This document shows, one piece after another, positions 1 through 6,336 of a stretch of DNA of 7,004 nt (positions are counted from its first letter, which is position 1; every line of letters starts with the position of its first letter). The stretch covers positions 1 to 7,004 of the forward strand of contig JAQTLI010000145.1 of the NCBI GenBank assembly GCA_028714995.1, written 5' to 3'. This stretch comes from Methylobacter sp. (lineage in GTDB: Bacteria > Pseudomonadota > Gammaproteobacteria > Methylococcales > Methylomonadaceae). The notes under the pieces were generated by a model. That model was not told the DNA's origin. It worked only from the letters and a program-made list of their open reading frames with translations, and searched no databases. Made by a program: the position numbers and the translations under genes.

Positions 1-2085
1 ATTGGCAAAATCACCGAATTGCGCTTCCCAGATGACCAGAGTGCTTGGCGTAGTCGTGCTGTAGCCGTATTCGAAACCCAGCACGCCGGCTTCGGAAAGC
101 AGGGAATCGAAAATCTGCGCACGGCCCTGATCCTTGTCCAGATGTTTAAGCGGCGTATAGGTTGTATTTTTCAGTTGATTATGCAAAACAGCATGGCGAT
201 GCACAAAGGTGCCGCGACCGACATCCTGTCCGGTCAGGCGGACGTGGTGTTTTTCCATCAGCAGCGTCGCATAGGCTATGTTTTCGGCAAAACCCCAGTC
301 CAGCGGCATGGCTCCTGCCGCCATTTTGCGGCGGTTCTCCATGACTTTGGCGACTCTGGGGTGTAATTCAAAACCGGGCGGCAGCCGTTGCATTCTGTCG
401 TTACAATAGCGCAAACGATCCATGGATACGGAGGTATTGCAGGGGGTATTCCAGCTTTTACCAAGGAACTGATTCCATTGAGCACTATACGAATAAGCGC
501 TGTTGGCTAAAACCGGCCTTGAAACCACTTTACCGGCTTCAAGCAGTTTTTGGTAATCCTGTACCATATCTACAGATTGATCCGCTGTGATAACTCCCTC
601 ACTGATGAGCTTTTCGGCATAAATTGCCCGCGTGGTCTTGAGCTTGCGGATTTTTTTGTACATCAATGGCTGGGTGGCTGCTGGCTCATCGGCTTCATTA
701 TGCCCCAGGCGACGATAGCAAATAAGGTCTATGACGACATCCTTATGGAATGTCATGCGGTAATCCATAGCCAGCTTGGTAACAAAAATAACTGCCTCTG
801 GGTCATTGCCGTTAACATGGAAAACCGGTGCCTGAATCATGCCGGCAACATCAGTGCAATAAAGGGTCGAGCGGGCATCCAGCGGATTGCTGGTGGTAAA
901 GCCAATCTGATTGTTGATGACGATATGAACAGTTCCGCCAGTGTTAAAAGCGCGGGTTTGAGACATATTCAAGGTTTCCATGATGATACCTTGCCCAGAA
1001 AAAGCAGCGTCACCATGGATTAATACGGGAATAACGGTATTGACGCCATTTTCTCCAGCTCTGTCCTGGCGAGCCCTTACCGAGCCTTCAACAACCGGGT
1101 TTATGATTTCCAGGTGAGACGGGTTGAATGCCAGTGTTAAATGGACTGGACCGCCCGGTGTGGCAATATCGGATGAAAATCCCATGTGGTATTTTACGTC
1201 ACCGGTACTCACACCTGGTGAAAGCTGAGAGGTGCCGGCAAATTCATTAAATAAACTGGCAGGACTTTTACCTAGAATGTTTACCAGTACATTCAATCGG
1301 CCTCGGTGTGCCATACCGATAACAATTTCATTGACGCCTTTTTCTCCAAACCCCTGGGTTAATTCATCCAGGATCGGAATCAGTGATTCGCCGCCTTCCA
1401 GAGAGAAACGTTTTTGACCAACAAACTTATTGTGCAAATGGCTTTCTATACCTTCAGCCGCAGTCAGTAGCTTGAGTATCCAGTGTTTTTTATCAGGCTC
1501 TATGGTCAAGCTGGCTTTAGAGTTTTCCAGACGGTTTATTATCCAGCGCCTGATAGTGGTATCGGCGATATGCATGTATTCAGAGCCGATACTGCCGCAA
1601 TAAATTTCTTTTAGACTGGTAATAATGTCGCGTAAAGGCAAGCGGTCAGCGCCGTAAAGCGTGCCTGTATCGAATAGGGTATCCATGTCAGGCTCTGCTA
1701 GACCGTAATAAGAAGGGTCCAAATCAGGCGGTGGCGGTGAGGTTTTTCCCAGCGGATTATTGCGGGCAATTTGATGTCCACGGACGCGGTAATGATTAAT
1801 AAGCCGGGACACAGCCGATTGTTTCTTTACGCTTTCTTCTGTAAATCCCTGTAATTCCGCCAACCTGCCTTGAGATTTAACCGCAAGTTGCGCAAAGCGT
1901 GCTACAACAGGGCTGTGAGGGGGTTCATAATCGGTTCCGTTGTGAATTTCACTGAATTGTTTTTGCCAGCTGGGTTCTACAGATTCAGGGTCTTCAAGAT
2001 ACCGTTCATACAGGTTTTCGATGAAGCTGGCATTACTGCCATAAAGGGAAGAAGAATCTTGAAAAAGTTTAAGCAGCTCACTCAT
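1..2085 (-). CDS. sucA: 2-oxoglutarate dehydrogenase E1 component (partial, C-terminus outside window)
   Basis: Thiamine diphosphate-dependent E1 subunit of the 2-oxoglutarate dehydrogenase complex. It decarboxylates 2-oxoglutarate and passes the succinyl group to the lipoyl arm of E2 (SucB) in the TCA cycle; cytosolic. The frame stays open for 695 codons from ATG 2085 to the window edge, against about 930-945 in the family, so roughly 240 C-terminal residues lie outside. It begins with the E2-binding N-terminal segment (LYGSNASFIENLYERYLED, near residue 13). The active-site histidines His260 (in GMAHRGRLNVL) and His300 (in KYHMGFSSD) match His260 and His298 of E. coli SucA. The ThDP-Mg motif is Gly358-Asp359 with Asn391-Asn392 in INNQIGF. 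CYRRLGHNEADEP follows, and the visible end reads WEAQFGDFAN, as in E. coli. I saw no frameshift or internal stop. The ribosome binding site is weak (GGA about 9 bases upstream). sdh genes, its usual upstream partners, are absent: the neighbour is a divergent unrelated gene, so this looks like the start of its own transcript, with sucB probably beyond the left edge. Confidence 0.97.
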   Translation of the reverse strand, partial: MSELLKLFQDSSSLYGSNASFIENLYERYLEDPESVEPSWQKQFSEIHNGTDYEPPHSPVVARFAQLAVKSQGRLAELQGFTEESVKKQSAVSRLINHYRVRGHQIARNNPLGKTSPPPPDLDPSYYGLAEPDMDTLFDTGTLYGADRLPLRDIITSLKEIYCGSIGSEYMHIADTTIRRWIINRLENSKASLTIEPDKKHWILKLLTAAEGIESHLHNKFVGQKRFSLEGGESLIPILDELTQGFGEKGVNEIVIGMAHRGRLNVLVNILGKSPASLFNEFAGTSQLSPGVSTGDVKYHMGFSSDIATPGGPVHLTLAFNPSHLEIINPVVEGSVRARQDRAGENGVNTVIPVLIHGDAAFSGQGIIMETLNMSQTRAFNTGGTVHIVINNQIGFTTSNPLDARSTLYCTDVAGMIQAPVFHVNGNDPEAVIFVTKLAMDYRMTFHKDVVIDLICYRRLGHNEADEPAATQPLMYKKIRKLKTTRAIYAEKLISEGVITADQSVDMVQDYQKLLEAGKVVSRPVLANSAYSYSAQWNQFLGKSWNTPCNTSVSMDRLRYCNDRMQRLPPGFELHPRVAKVMENRRKMAAGAMPLDWGFAENIAYATLLMEKHHVRLTGQDVGRGTFVHRHAVLHNQLKNTTYTPLKHLDKDQGRAQIFDSLLSEAGVLGFEYGYSTTTPSTLVIWEAQFGDFAN

Positions 2086-2123
2086 TAGGGATGTCCAATT
2101 TATTCTGCACGGATTTTATCTTT

Positions 2124-2152
2124 ATATTAGGACTGAAGTGGTATATTAACAA
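2124..2152 (-). promoter_or_regulatory. Predicted sigma-70 promoter of sucA
   Basis: Read on the minus strand, TTGTTA (2152-2147) is followed after exactly 17 bases by TAATAT (2129-2124). The sites match the TTGACA and TATAAT consensus at 4 of 6 and 4 of 6 positions with ideal spacing. Transcription would begin near 2117, giving a leader of about 30 bases before the sucA ATG at 2085. This is the best promoter-like sequence in the window, but it is a prediction only. Confidence 0.55.
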
Positions 2153-2160
2153 GGTTTACG

Positions 2161-2202
2161 GGTTGTCAGACTAAAGTGTGGCATGTTAGCTGAAAAACAA
2201 CC
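2161..2202. repeat. Imperfect nested inverted repeat in the sucA/DUF2914 divergent region
   Basis: GGTTGT (2161-2166) is the reverse complement of ACAACC (2197-2202). Inside these arms, CAG-A-CTAA (2167-2174) pairs with TTAGCTG (2186-2192), leaving one bulged A and an 11-base loop. The total is 13 base pairs, with an AAAA bulge on the right. It lies just upstream of the sucA -35 box, so it could be a protein-binding operator, or part of the leader RNA of the plus-strand gene at 2238. The rest of the 2086-2237 region is AT-rich; I found no convincing promoter for the plus-strand gene. Confidence 0.4.
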
Positions 2203-2237
2203 ATTATGTTTCACCTGAGTATGGTTTATATGATTTT

Positions 2238-2996
2238 ATGGCAGACAAAAAAAATATTGTAATCAAAGTTAAATATCCTTCATCGGGAAGAATGTCAGAG
2301 GATTACGTCCCGACACCTCAAATAATAACAGAATGGGATGTTAAAAGGATATGCCTTGCCATCGGCGTAATTGTTCTGATTTTAGTATCGCTGGTTTATT
2401 TTATTGGCAAGGACACTCAAGACACTGATTCAGGTAATTCCTCAGTGTCGCCTGAAGTTATAGTGAATACTCCAGAAAAACAGGAAATATCTCAGGAAAC
2501 AACAACAAATCAGCCGTTAGTTGAAGTAGCCAGTGATTTGGTTAAACCGAAAACAGAGGTTAAACCGAAAAAGAAACAAACTGATGTTATTAAAGTTAAG
2601 GAGGTTGTAAAAAAACAACCAGATCATAAACTCATAAAAGAGCACAGACAAACTAAGGTTAATAATGTACGCAGAGCATTGTTAACTTATGAGATTACTA
2701 ATAAAGAGCCTGTAGGCGAAGTGGCGGGGACTATAAATGTCAGCCAAGCAAAGCCGGTGCTGGTTTATTATTATACTGAATTAAAGAAAATGAATGACCG
2801 GAAGGTTTATCATGAATGGTTGCAAAATGGCGCGATTGTTTCGAGGCAGGAGATGATTATATCGGCCGATAGATGGCGCACATCAAGTCGCAAGTTATTG
2901 ACTGATAATGCCAAGGGTAACTGGGTTGTAAGACTGGTTGACGAAAATGGTCAGCTCTTAAATGAGAAAACATTTAAGGTTGATTTGATTGAGTAA
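2238..2996 (+). CDS. Single-pass membrane protein with C-terminal DUF2914 domain
   Basis: Protein of 252 residues of unknown function. Residues 1-36 form a charged N-terminal tail. Residues about 37-57 (RICLAIGVIVLILVSLVYF) form one hydrophobic membrane segment preceded by Lys-Arg, which suggests a cytoplasmic N-terminus and an exported C-terminus. Residues 60-140 are a low-complexity, Thr/Gln-rich then Lys-rich linker containing KPKTEVKPKKK. Residues about 143-250 match the DUF2914 pattern as I know it: RRALLTYEITNKEPVG, VYYYTEL, a YHEWLQNG turn, DRWRTSSRKLL, then GNWVVRLVDENGQLL. DUF2914 occurs mainly in proteobacterial envelope proteins and has no assigned activity. The start is the first in-frame ATG; it has no clear Shine-Dalgarno sequence, so translation may be modest. 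It is divergent from sucA and 100 bases upstream of the H-NS-family gene on the same strand, which appears to have its own promoter. Domain assignment is firm; function unknown. Confidence 0.88.
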   Translation: MADKKNIVIKVKYPSSGRMSEDYVPTPQIITEWDVKRICLAIGVIVLILVSLVYFIGKDTQDTDSGNSSVSPEVIVNTPEKQEISQETTTNQPLVEVASDLVKPKTEVKPKKKQTDVIKVKEVVKKQPDHKLIKEHRQTKVNNVRRALLTYEITNKEPVGEVAGTINVSQAKPVLVYYYTELKKMNDRKVYHEWLQNGAIVSRQEMIISADRWRTSSRKLLTDNAKGNWVVRLVDENGQLLNEKTFKVDLIE

Positions 2997-3026
2997 TACT
3001 ATTAACCTTTATATTAACGCTTGAGT

Positions 3027-3056
3027 AATAAATGTTATTTATTATTAGGGTATGAT
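3027..3056 (+). promoter_or_regulatory. Candidate promoter and AT-rich operator of the H-NS-family gene
   Basis: TATGAT (3051-3056) is a good -10 box (5 of 6 consensus), but no good -35 box lies 16-18 bases upstream. That position is instead covered by a perfect inverted repeat, AATAAAT-GTT-ATTTATT (3027-3043). Initiation near 3063 would give a leader of about 34 bases. An AT-rich palindrome over a weak -35 would suit autorepression by a nucleoid protein, as is known for hns in enterobacteria; this is an inference. Confidence 0.35.
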
Positions 3057-3082
3057 ATTGTGATCCAATATTTACCATTATT

Positions 3083-3091
3083 AGGAGGGGG
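3083..3091 (+). promoter_or_regulatory. Very strong ribosome binding site of the H-NS-family gene
   Basis: AGGAGGGGG ends 5 bases before the ATG at 3097; the core AGGAGG leaves an 8-base spacer. It is by far the best Shine-Dalgarno sequence in the window and fixes the start codon. It suggests the high translation expected of an abundant nucleoid protein. Confidence 0.8.
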
Positions 3092-3096
3092 TTAAA

Positions 3097-3411
3097 ATGA
3101 ATGAGTATCAAAATCTTTCTGAAAAGGAATTGCAGGCTCTTATTGAAAATGCAGAAAAAGCATTAAAAAACAAACTGGATAATAAGCGTAAAGCAGTTAT
3201 AGCGCAGATTAGAGAATTAGCAGCATCAATTGATGTTCATGTGGAAATACATGAAAGTGATAAAAAGTCTGCTCGTAAAGGCGTAAAAGTGGCTGTTAAA
3301 TATCGTCATCCTAAGGATCATGAAAAAACATGGACAGGTCGAGGGGTAACACCCAAATGGATGCGAGAATTATTAGATGCTGGACATGATCGCTCTGACT
3401 TTGAAGTATAA
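3097..3411 (+). CDS. H-NS family nucleoid-associated DNA-binding protein
   Basis: Short H-NS-family protein of 104 residues (E. coli H-NS has 137; many proteobacterial relatives are about 100). It is expected to oligomerise and bind AT-rich DNA, silencing genes and compacting the nucleoid. Residues about 7-50 form a charged helical, coiled-coil-like segment (LSEKELQALIENAEKAL, then NKRKAVIAQIRELA) for dimerisation. A short basic linker follows (KKSARKG, 56-62). The C-terminal DNA-binding domain is residues about 66-104, with KYRHP at 68-72 and the family signature TWTGRGVTPKWM at 78-89. The DNA-contacting loop reads Arg82-Gly83-Val84, where E. coli has Gln-Gly-Arg and many relatives have Arg-Gly-Arg, so the second arginine is missing. 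The gene has a very strong ribosome binding site, faces cysN convergently, and is followed by a long palindrome. Family assignment is firm; the paralogue type is not. Confidence 0.93.
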   Translation: MNEYQNLSEKELQALIENAEKALKNKLDNKRKAVIAQIRELAASIDVHVEIHESDKKSARKGVKVAVKYRHPKDHEKTWTGRGVTPKWMRELLDAGHDRSDFEV

Positions 3412-3422
3412 ATATTCATAAT

Positions 3423-3494
3423 GGCATGGATGAATTATCCATAAGCACTAAAGCAATCATTGCTTGGTTTATTGGATAATTCACAACCCGTGCC
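3423..3494. terminator. Large nested palindrome between convergent genes, possible bidirectional terminator
   Basis: Three nested pairs of arms share one centre. The outer pair is GGCATGG (3423-3429) with CCGTGCC (3488-3494), with one G-U in RNA. The middle pair is TGAATTATCC (3431-3440) with its exact complement GGATAATTCA (3474-3483). The inner pair is AAGCAAT (3451-3457) with ATTGCTT (3459-3465). It begins 12 bases after the H-NS-family stop and ends 62 bases from the cysN stop, so it could end both transcripts. Neither side has a T-run, so it is not a textbook intrinsic terminator. An mRNA-stabilising 3' structure or a small mobile palindromic repeat is equally possible. A separate small hairpin, TGTTC-TGT-GAACA, sits at 3513-3525. 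Confidence 0.5.
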
Positions 3495-3556
3495 GCTTGA
3501 AACTCAACACAATGTTCTGTGAACAGTAGTTATGCCGAACTTTAGCGATTCATCAG

Positions 3557-5182
3557 TTAATAGATAATATTTTTATCTTTCAACACGCTGTATATATCAT
3601 CAATAGAACGTTTGTCAGTATCAAAATCAATATCGACTAAATCAGTGCTGCCGTTTACGCAGATACAAATCAATCCCGCATTCTTGATGGCTTTTATCAG
3701 TGATGTATCCTGGGTTTCCAGGATGGTTGTTGCATGGCCGGTATCAAACAGTTTTCTTTCCAGTTGATAAGCCGTTTCTATGCTGGCTGAACCGGACAAT
3801 GAAATGGCTGTCGCCGTCTGGCTAAACCTTGCCGCACGCTCATCAGCGCTGACCGGTTGCTGGATTTCTTCCTCTGTGCCGCCGGTAATCATGCCTGCGC
3901 CGACTGTGCCGTTGGTCAGACGGTCGATGATAATGAATGCGCCAGTGCCTTTGTTGGTTTTATAAGGATCAAAAACTACAGGCGCATTGACTGAAACCGT
4001 GCATGAACCAATTTCATTCAGTTTCAATTCGCTGGCATCATGGTGTTCCAGGGTATTCACATCGATTCTATGGTGAATCATGGAGATGGAGCCGGGAACG
4101 CTGCGTGTTGCCAGTTTAATAATGTACTGGCGTCCTGGCGCCAAGGCATTTTCAGCCATCCAGACGATATTGGCTTTAAACTTGTCTGCTACGGTTGCAG
4201 GTGATTGTTCTGTACCGACAATCATGTCGCCACGGCTGATGTCGATTTCATCGTCCAGCGTTAAGGTAACTGCCATTGGTGGAAAAGCATGATCAATCTC
4301 ACCGTCGTAAGTCACGATAGCCTTGATCTTGCTGCTTTTACCGGAGGGCAGTGCTGTGATTCGATCGCCCTTGCGGAAAATCCCGGAAGCCACCGTGCCG
4401 CAAAAGCCACGAAAATCAAGGTGGGGGCGGTTGACATACTGTACCGGGAAGCGGGCGTCGGTAAAATTGCGGTCATTGGCAATTTCGATGCTATTGAGCG
4501 CTTCCATTAACGGCAAGCCGGTAAACCAGGGCATGTTTGTGCTGCAATTGACCACGTTATCACCGTCTAATGCAGACATGGGGATAAAGGTGGTGTCCTG
4601 TAAATCAAGCGACTGCGTGAAGTGCAGATAATCTTGCTTGATTTTGTTAAAGGTTGCTTCGCTATATTCAACCAGGTCCATTTTATTAACAGCGACGATG
4701 ATGTGATGAATACCCAGTAAAGAGGCGATAAAGCTATGCCGTTTGGTCTGGGTTTGCACGCCGTAACGGGCGTCAATCAGGATAATCGCCAAGTCACAGG
4801 TCGATGCACCGGTTGCCATGTTCCTGGTGTATTGTTCATGTCCCGGTGTATCCGCAATAATAAATTTACGTGTGGCAGTAGAAAAATAGCGATAGGCTAC
4901 GTCAATGGTAATACCTTGTTCGCGTTCAGCCTGCAAGCCGTCAACCAGTAATGCCAGATCAATATTACCTGTGCCAGTCGTACCTGATTTGACACTGTCA
5001 GCCTGAACTGCGGCCAGTTGATCTTCGTAGATCATTTTTGAATCGTGCAACAAACGGCCGATCAGAGTGCTTTTGCCGTCATCGACATTGCCGCAGGTTA
5101 AAAAGCGCAATAATTCCTTGCGTTCATGTTGAGCCAAATATGCGTCTATATCGGTACTGATTAAATCGGATTGGTGGGACAT
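3557..5182 (-). CDS. cysN: Sulfate adenylyltransferase subunit 1 (GTPase CysN) with degenerate APS-kinase-like C-terminus
   Basis: GTPase subunit of assimilatory ATP sulfurylase; GTP hydrolysis drives APS formation by CysD. With the ATG at 5182 it has 541 residues. The frame is open to an ATG at 5239, but MSHQSDL fits the family N-terminus better. GTPase motifs are complete: G1 GNVDDGKST (31-39), G2 Thr92 in GITID, G3 DTPGHEQY (111-118), G4 NKMD (166-169), G5 SALDGDNV (203-210). EF-Tu-like beta-barrel domains follow to about residue 435, ending DPYKTNKGTGAF, IDRLTNGTVGAGMI. E. coli CysN (475 residues) ends about 40 residues later. Here a further 100 or so residues (about 445-541) follow the order of an APS kinase (CysC) fused to CysN: ADERAARF, ISLSGSASIET where GLSGSGKST would be, LERKLFDTGH, NAGLICICVN, and a final SIDDIYSVLKDKNII. 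The Walker A lysine and the middle of the kinase fold are missing, so this tail should not be a working kinase. Second gene after cysD; the Shine-Dalgarno is weak (AGAG near 5191). Confidence 0.96.
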   Translation of the reverse strand: MSHQSDLISTDIDAYLAQHERKELLRFLTCGNVDDGKSTLIGRLLHDSKMIYEDQLAAVQADSVKSGTTGTGNIDLALLVDGLQAEREQGITIDVAYRYFSTATRKFIIADTPGHEQYTRNMATGASTCDLAIILIDARYGVQTQTKRHSFIASLLGIHHIIVAVNKMDLVEYSEATFNKIKQDYLHFTQSLDLQDTTFIPMSALDGDNVVNCSTNMPWFTGLPLMEALNSIEIANDRNFTDARFPVQYVNRPHLDFRGFCGTVASGIFRKGDRITALPSGKSSKIKAIVTYDGEIDHAFPPMAVTLTLDDEIDISRGDMIVGTEQSPATVADKFKANIVWMAENALAPGRQYIIKLATRSVPGSISMIHHRIDVNTLEHHDASELKLNEIGSCTVSVNAPVVFDPYKTNKGTGAFIIIDRLTNGTVGAGMITGGTEEEIQQPVSADERAARFSQTATAISLSGSASIETAYQLERKLFDTGHATTILETQDTSLIKAIKNAGLICICVNGSTDLVDIDFDTDKRSIDDIYSVLKDKNIIY

Positions 5183-5205
5183 AATTTTCTCTGAATTTCT
5201 GTTAT

Positions 5206-5235
5206 ATCCTTCCCGCGACGGAATGTGGAAAGGAT
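5206..5235 (-). promoter_or_regulatory. Hairpin in the cysD-cysN intergenic leader
   Basis: In the minus-strand transcript, ATCCTTTCC (5235-5227) pairs with GGGAAGGAT (5214-5206) as a 9-bp stem with one G-U and a 12-base loop. It sits 23 bases before the cysN ATG, within a 156-base gap that is unusually long for cysD-cysN. It may influence cysN translation or RNA processing. It has no following U-run, so it is not a typical terminator. The rest of the gap (5236-5338) shows no further structure or gene that I can support. Confidence 0.4.
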
Positions 5236-5338
5236 GCAATTATTGCTTGTGTGGGCGCGAATCAATTTACGCCTCAGCTTTCCTAAATCTCTTAAATGAT
5301 GCAGGAGCGAAATGATGAATGTGTGTCGTACAAAGTGC

Positions 5339-6247
5339 TCAGAAATAACCCTCGCGCTTTTTCTGCTCCATAGAACCCGACTGATCATGATCAATTAACC
5401 GTCCCTGGCGTTCAGAGGTTGTGGTTAATAACATTTCCTGAATGATTTCAGGCAGCGTGGTTGCAGTTGACTCGACTGCGCCGGTCAAGGGGTAGCAGCC
5501 TAAGGTACGGAACCGTACCATTTTCATTTCAACTTTCTCATCAGGGCCAATTGGCATGCGCTCATCGTCAACCATGATTAGCATGCCGTCGCGGTTAACA
5601 ACAGGACGTTCTTTGGCAAAATACAGAGGCACAATCGGTATATTTTCCAGATGTATATATTGCCAGATATCCAGCTCCGTCCAGTTGGATAGCGGGAATA
5701 CACGAATGCTTTCGCCTTTGTCTATTTTACCGTTGTAGATGTTCCATAACTCAGGTCGCTGATTTTTAGGATCCCAGCGATGATTTTTGTCCCGGAACGA
5801 ATAAACGCGTTCCTTTGCGCGGGATTTTTCTTCATCACGCCGTGCACCGCCAAAAGCGGCATCAAAGTGATATTTATTCAACGCCTGCTTGAGGCCTTCG
5901 GTCTTCATCACGTCAGTATGTTTTTTACTGCCGTGGGTAAACGGCCCGATGCCTTGATCTACGCCCTCTGGATTGATATGAATCAGCAACTCAAGACCAA
6001 GTTGTTTGATCATCTTGTCACGAAACTCAATCATTTCCTTGAACTTCCAGGTGGTATCCACATGCAGCATCGGGAAAGGAGGTTTACCGGGAAAAAATGC
6101 CTTCATAGTCAAGTGCAGCATGACGGCAGAATCTTTGCCGACAGAATATAACATCACCGGACGCTCAAATTCAGCTGCAACTTCACGAATAATATGAATG
6201 CTTTCAGCTTCCAGCTGCTTAAGGTGTGTCAGTTTATAATCAGTCAT
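5339..6247 (-). CDS. cysD: Sulfate adenylyltransferase subunit 2
   Basis: Catalytic subunit of assimilatory ATP sulfurylase: it joins sulfate to the AMP of ATP, releasing pyrophosphate and forming APS, the first step of cysteine biosynthesis from sulfate. It acts in the cytosol with CysN. The length of 302 residues equals that of E. coli CysD. It belongs to the PAPS reductase-like PP-loop ATP pyrophosphatase superfamily, with PP-loop SVGKDS at residues 35-40. Other family-typical stretches are LHVDTTWKF, FGGARRDEEKSRAKER, FPLSNWTELDIWQYI, RFRTLGCYPLTGAVES and the C-terminus MEQKKREGYF. The ATG at 6247 gives the normal N-terminus (MTDYKLTHLKQLE). The Shine-Dalgarno is poor (GGA, 4-6 bases upstream). 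cysD is first in the pair and cysN lies 156 bases downstream of its stop. No cysH, cysC, cysG or cysI is seen nearby. Confidence 0.97.
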   Translation of the reverse strand: MTDYKLTHLKQLEAESIHIIREVAAEFERPVMLYSVGKDSAVMLHLTMKAFFPGKPPFPMLHVDTTWKFKEMIEFRDKMIKQLGLELLIHINPEGVDQGIGPFTHGSKKHTDVMKTEGLKQALNKYHFDAAFGGARRDEEKSRAKERVYSFRDKNHRWDPKNQRPELWNIYNGKIDKGESIRVFPLSNWTELDIWQYIHLENIPIVPLYFAKERPVVNRDGMLIMVDDERMPIGPDEKVEMKMVRFRTLGCYPLTGAVESTATTLPEIIQEMLLTTTSERQGRLIDHDQSGSMEQKKREGYF

Positions 6248-6306
6248 GTGTGTCCGTCAGTTAGATGCCGCGCTATATTTTGGTGATTGCGCCCAAGAAA
6301 CTCTCT

Positions 6307-6336
6307 ATTTTAATTTGAACGGGCTTTTAATGCCAG
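6307..6336 (-). promoter_or_regulatory. Candidate sigma-70 promoter of cysD
   Basis: On the minus strand, CTGGCA (6336-6331; 4 of 6 to consensus) is followed after 18 bases by TAAAAT (6312-6307; 5 of 6). Initiation near 6300 would leave a leader of about 50 bases before the cysD ATG at 6247. One arm of an inverted repeat (6318-6325) falls in the spacer, suggesting repressor control. Prediction only; I see no clear CysB-type site. Confidence 0.35.

Noticed and set aside
19..1417. Plus-strand open frames at 19-366, 550-1023 and 1232-1417
   Set aside because: They lie antisense to sucA, whose minus-strand frame is unbroken and matches the family throughout; their translations show no recognisable domain.
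1870..2088. Plus-strand open frame of 72 codons over the sucA start
   Set aside because: Shadow of the sucA 5' end; no ribosome binding site or family resemblance.
2179..2194. Sigma-54-like site before the DUF2914 gene (TGGCATG, then CTGAA)
   Set aside because: The -24 half is good but the -12 half has GA in place of the essential GC, and the site overlaps the palindrome at 2161-2202.
3021..3056. TTGAGT (3021-3026) as the -35 box for TATGAT (3051-3056)
   Set aside because: The spacing is 24 bases, too long for sigma-70.
3780..4951. Several plus-strand frames and one minus-strand frame inside cysN
   Set aside because: All overlap the well-supported cysN frame, which carries all GTPase motifs.
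5183..5239. Longer cysN form starting at ATG 5239
   Set aside because: The extra 19 residues do not fit the CysN N-terminus, no Shine-Dalgarno precedes that ATG, and the stretch contains a hairpin; not excluded by sequence alone.
5161..5394. Minus-strand frame of 77 codons bridging cysD and cysN
   Set aside because: It overlaps both genes' ends, has no recognisable domain and no convincing ribosome binding site; the spacer is better read as non-coding.
5556..6197. Plus-strand frames opposite cysD
   Set aside because: Antisense shadows of the complete and strongly conserved cysD frame.
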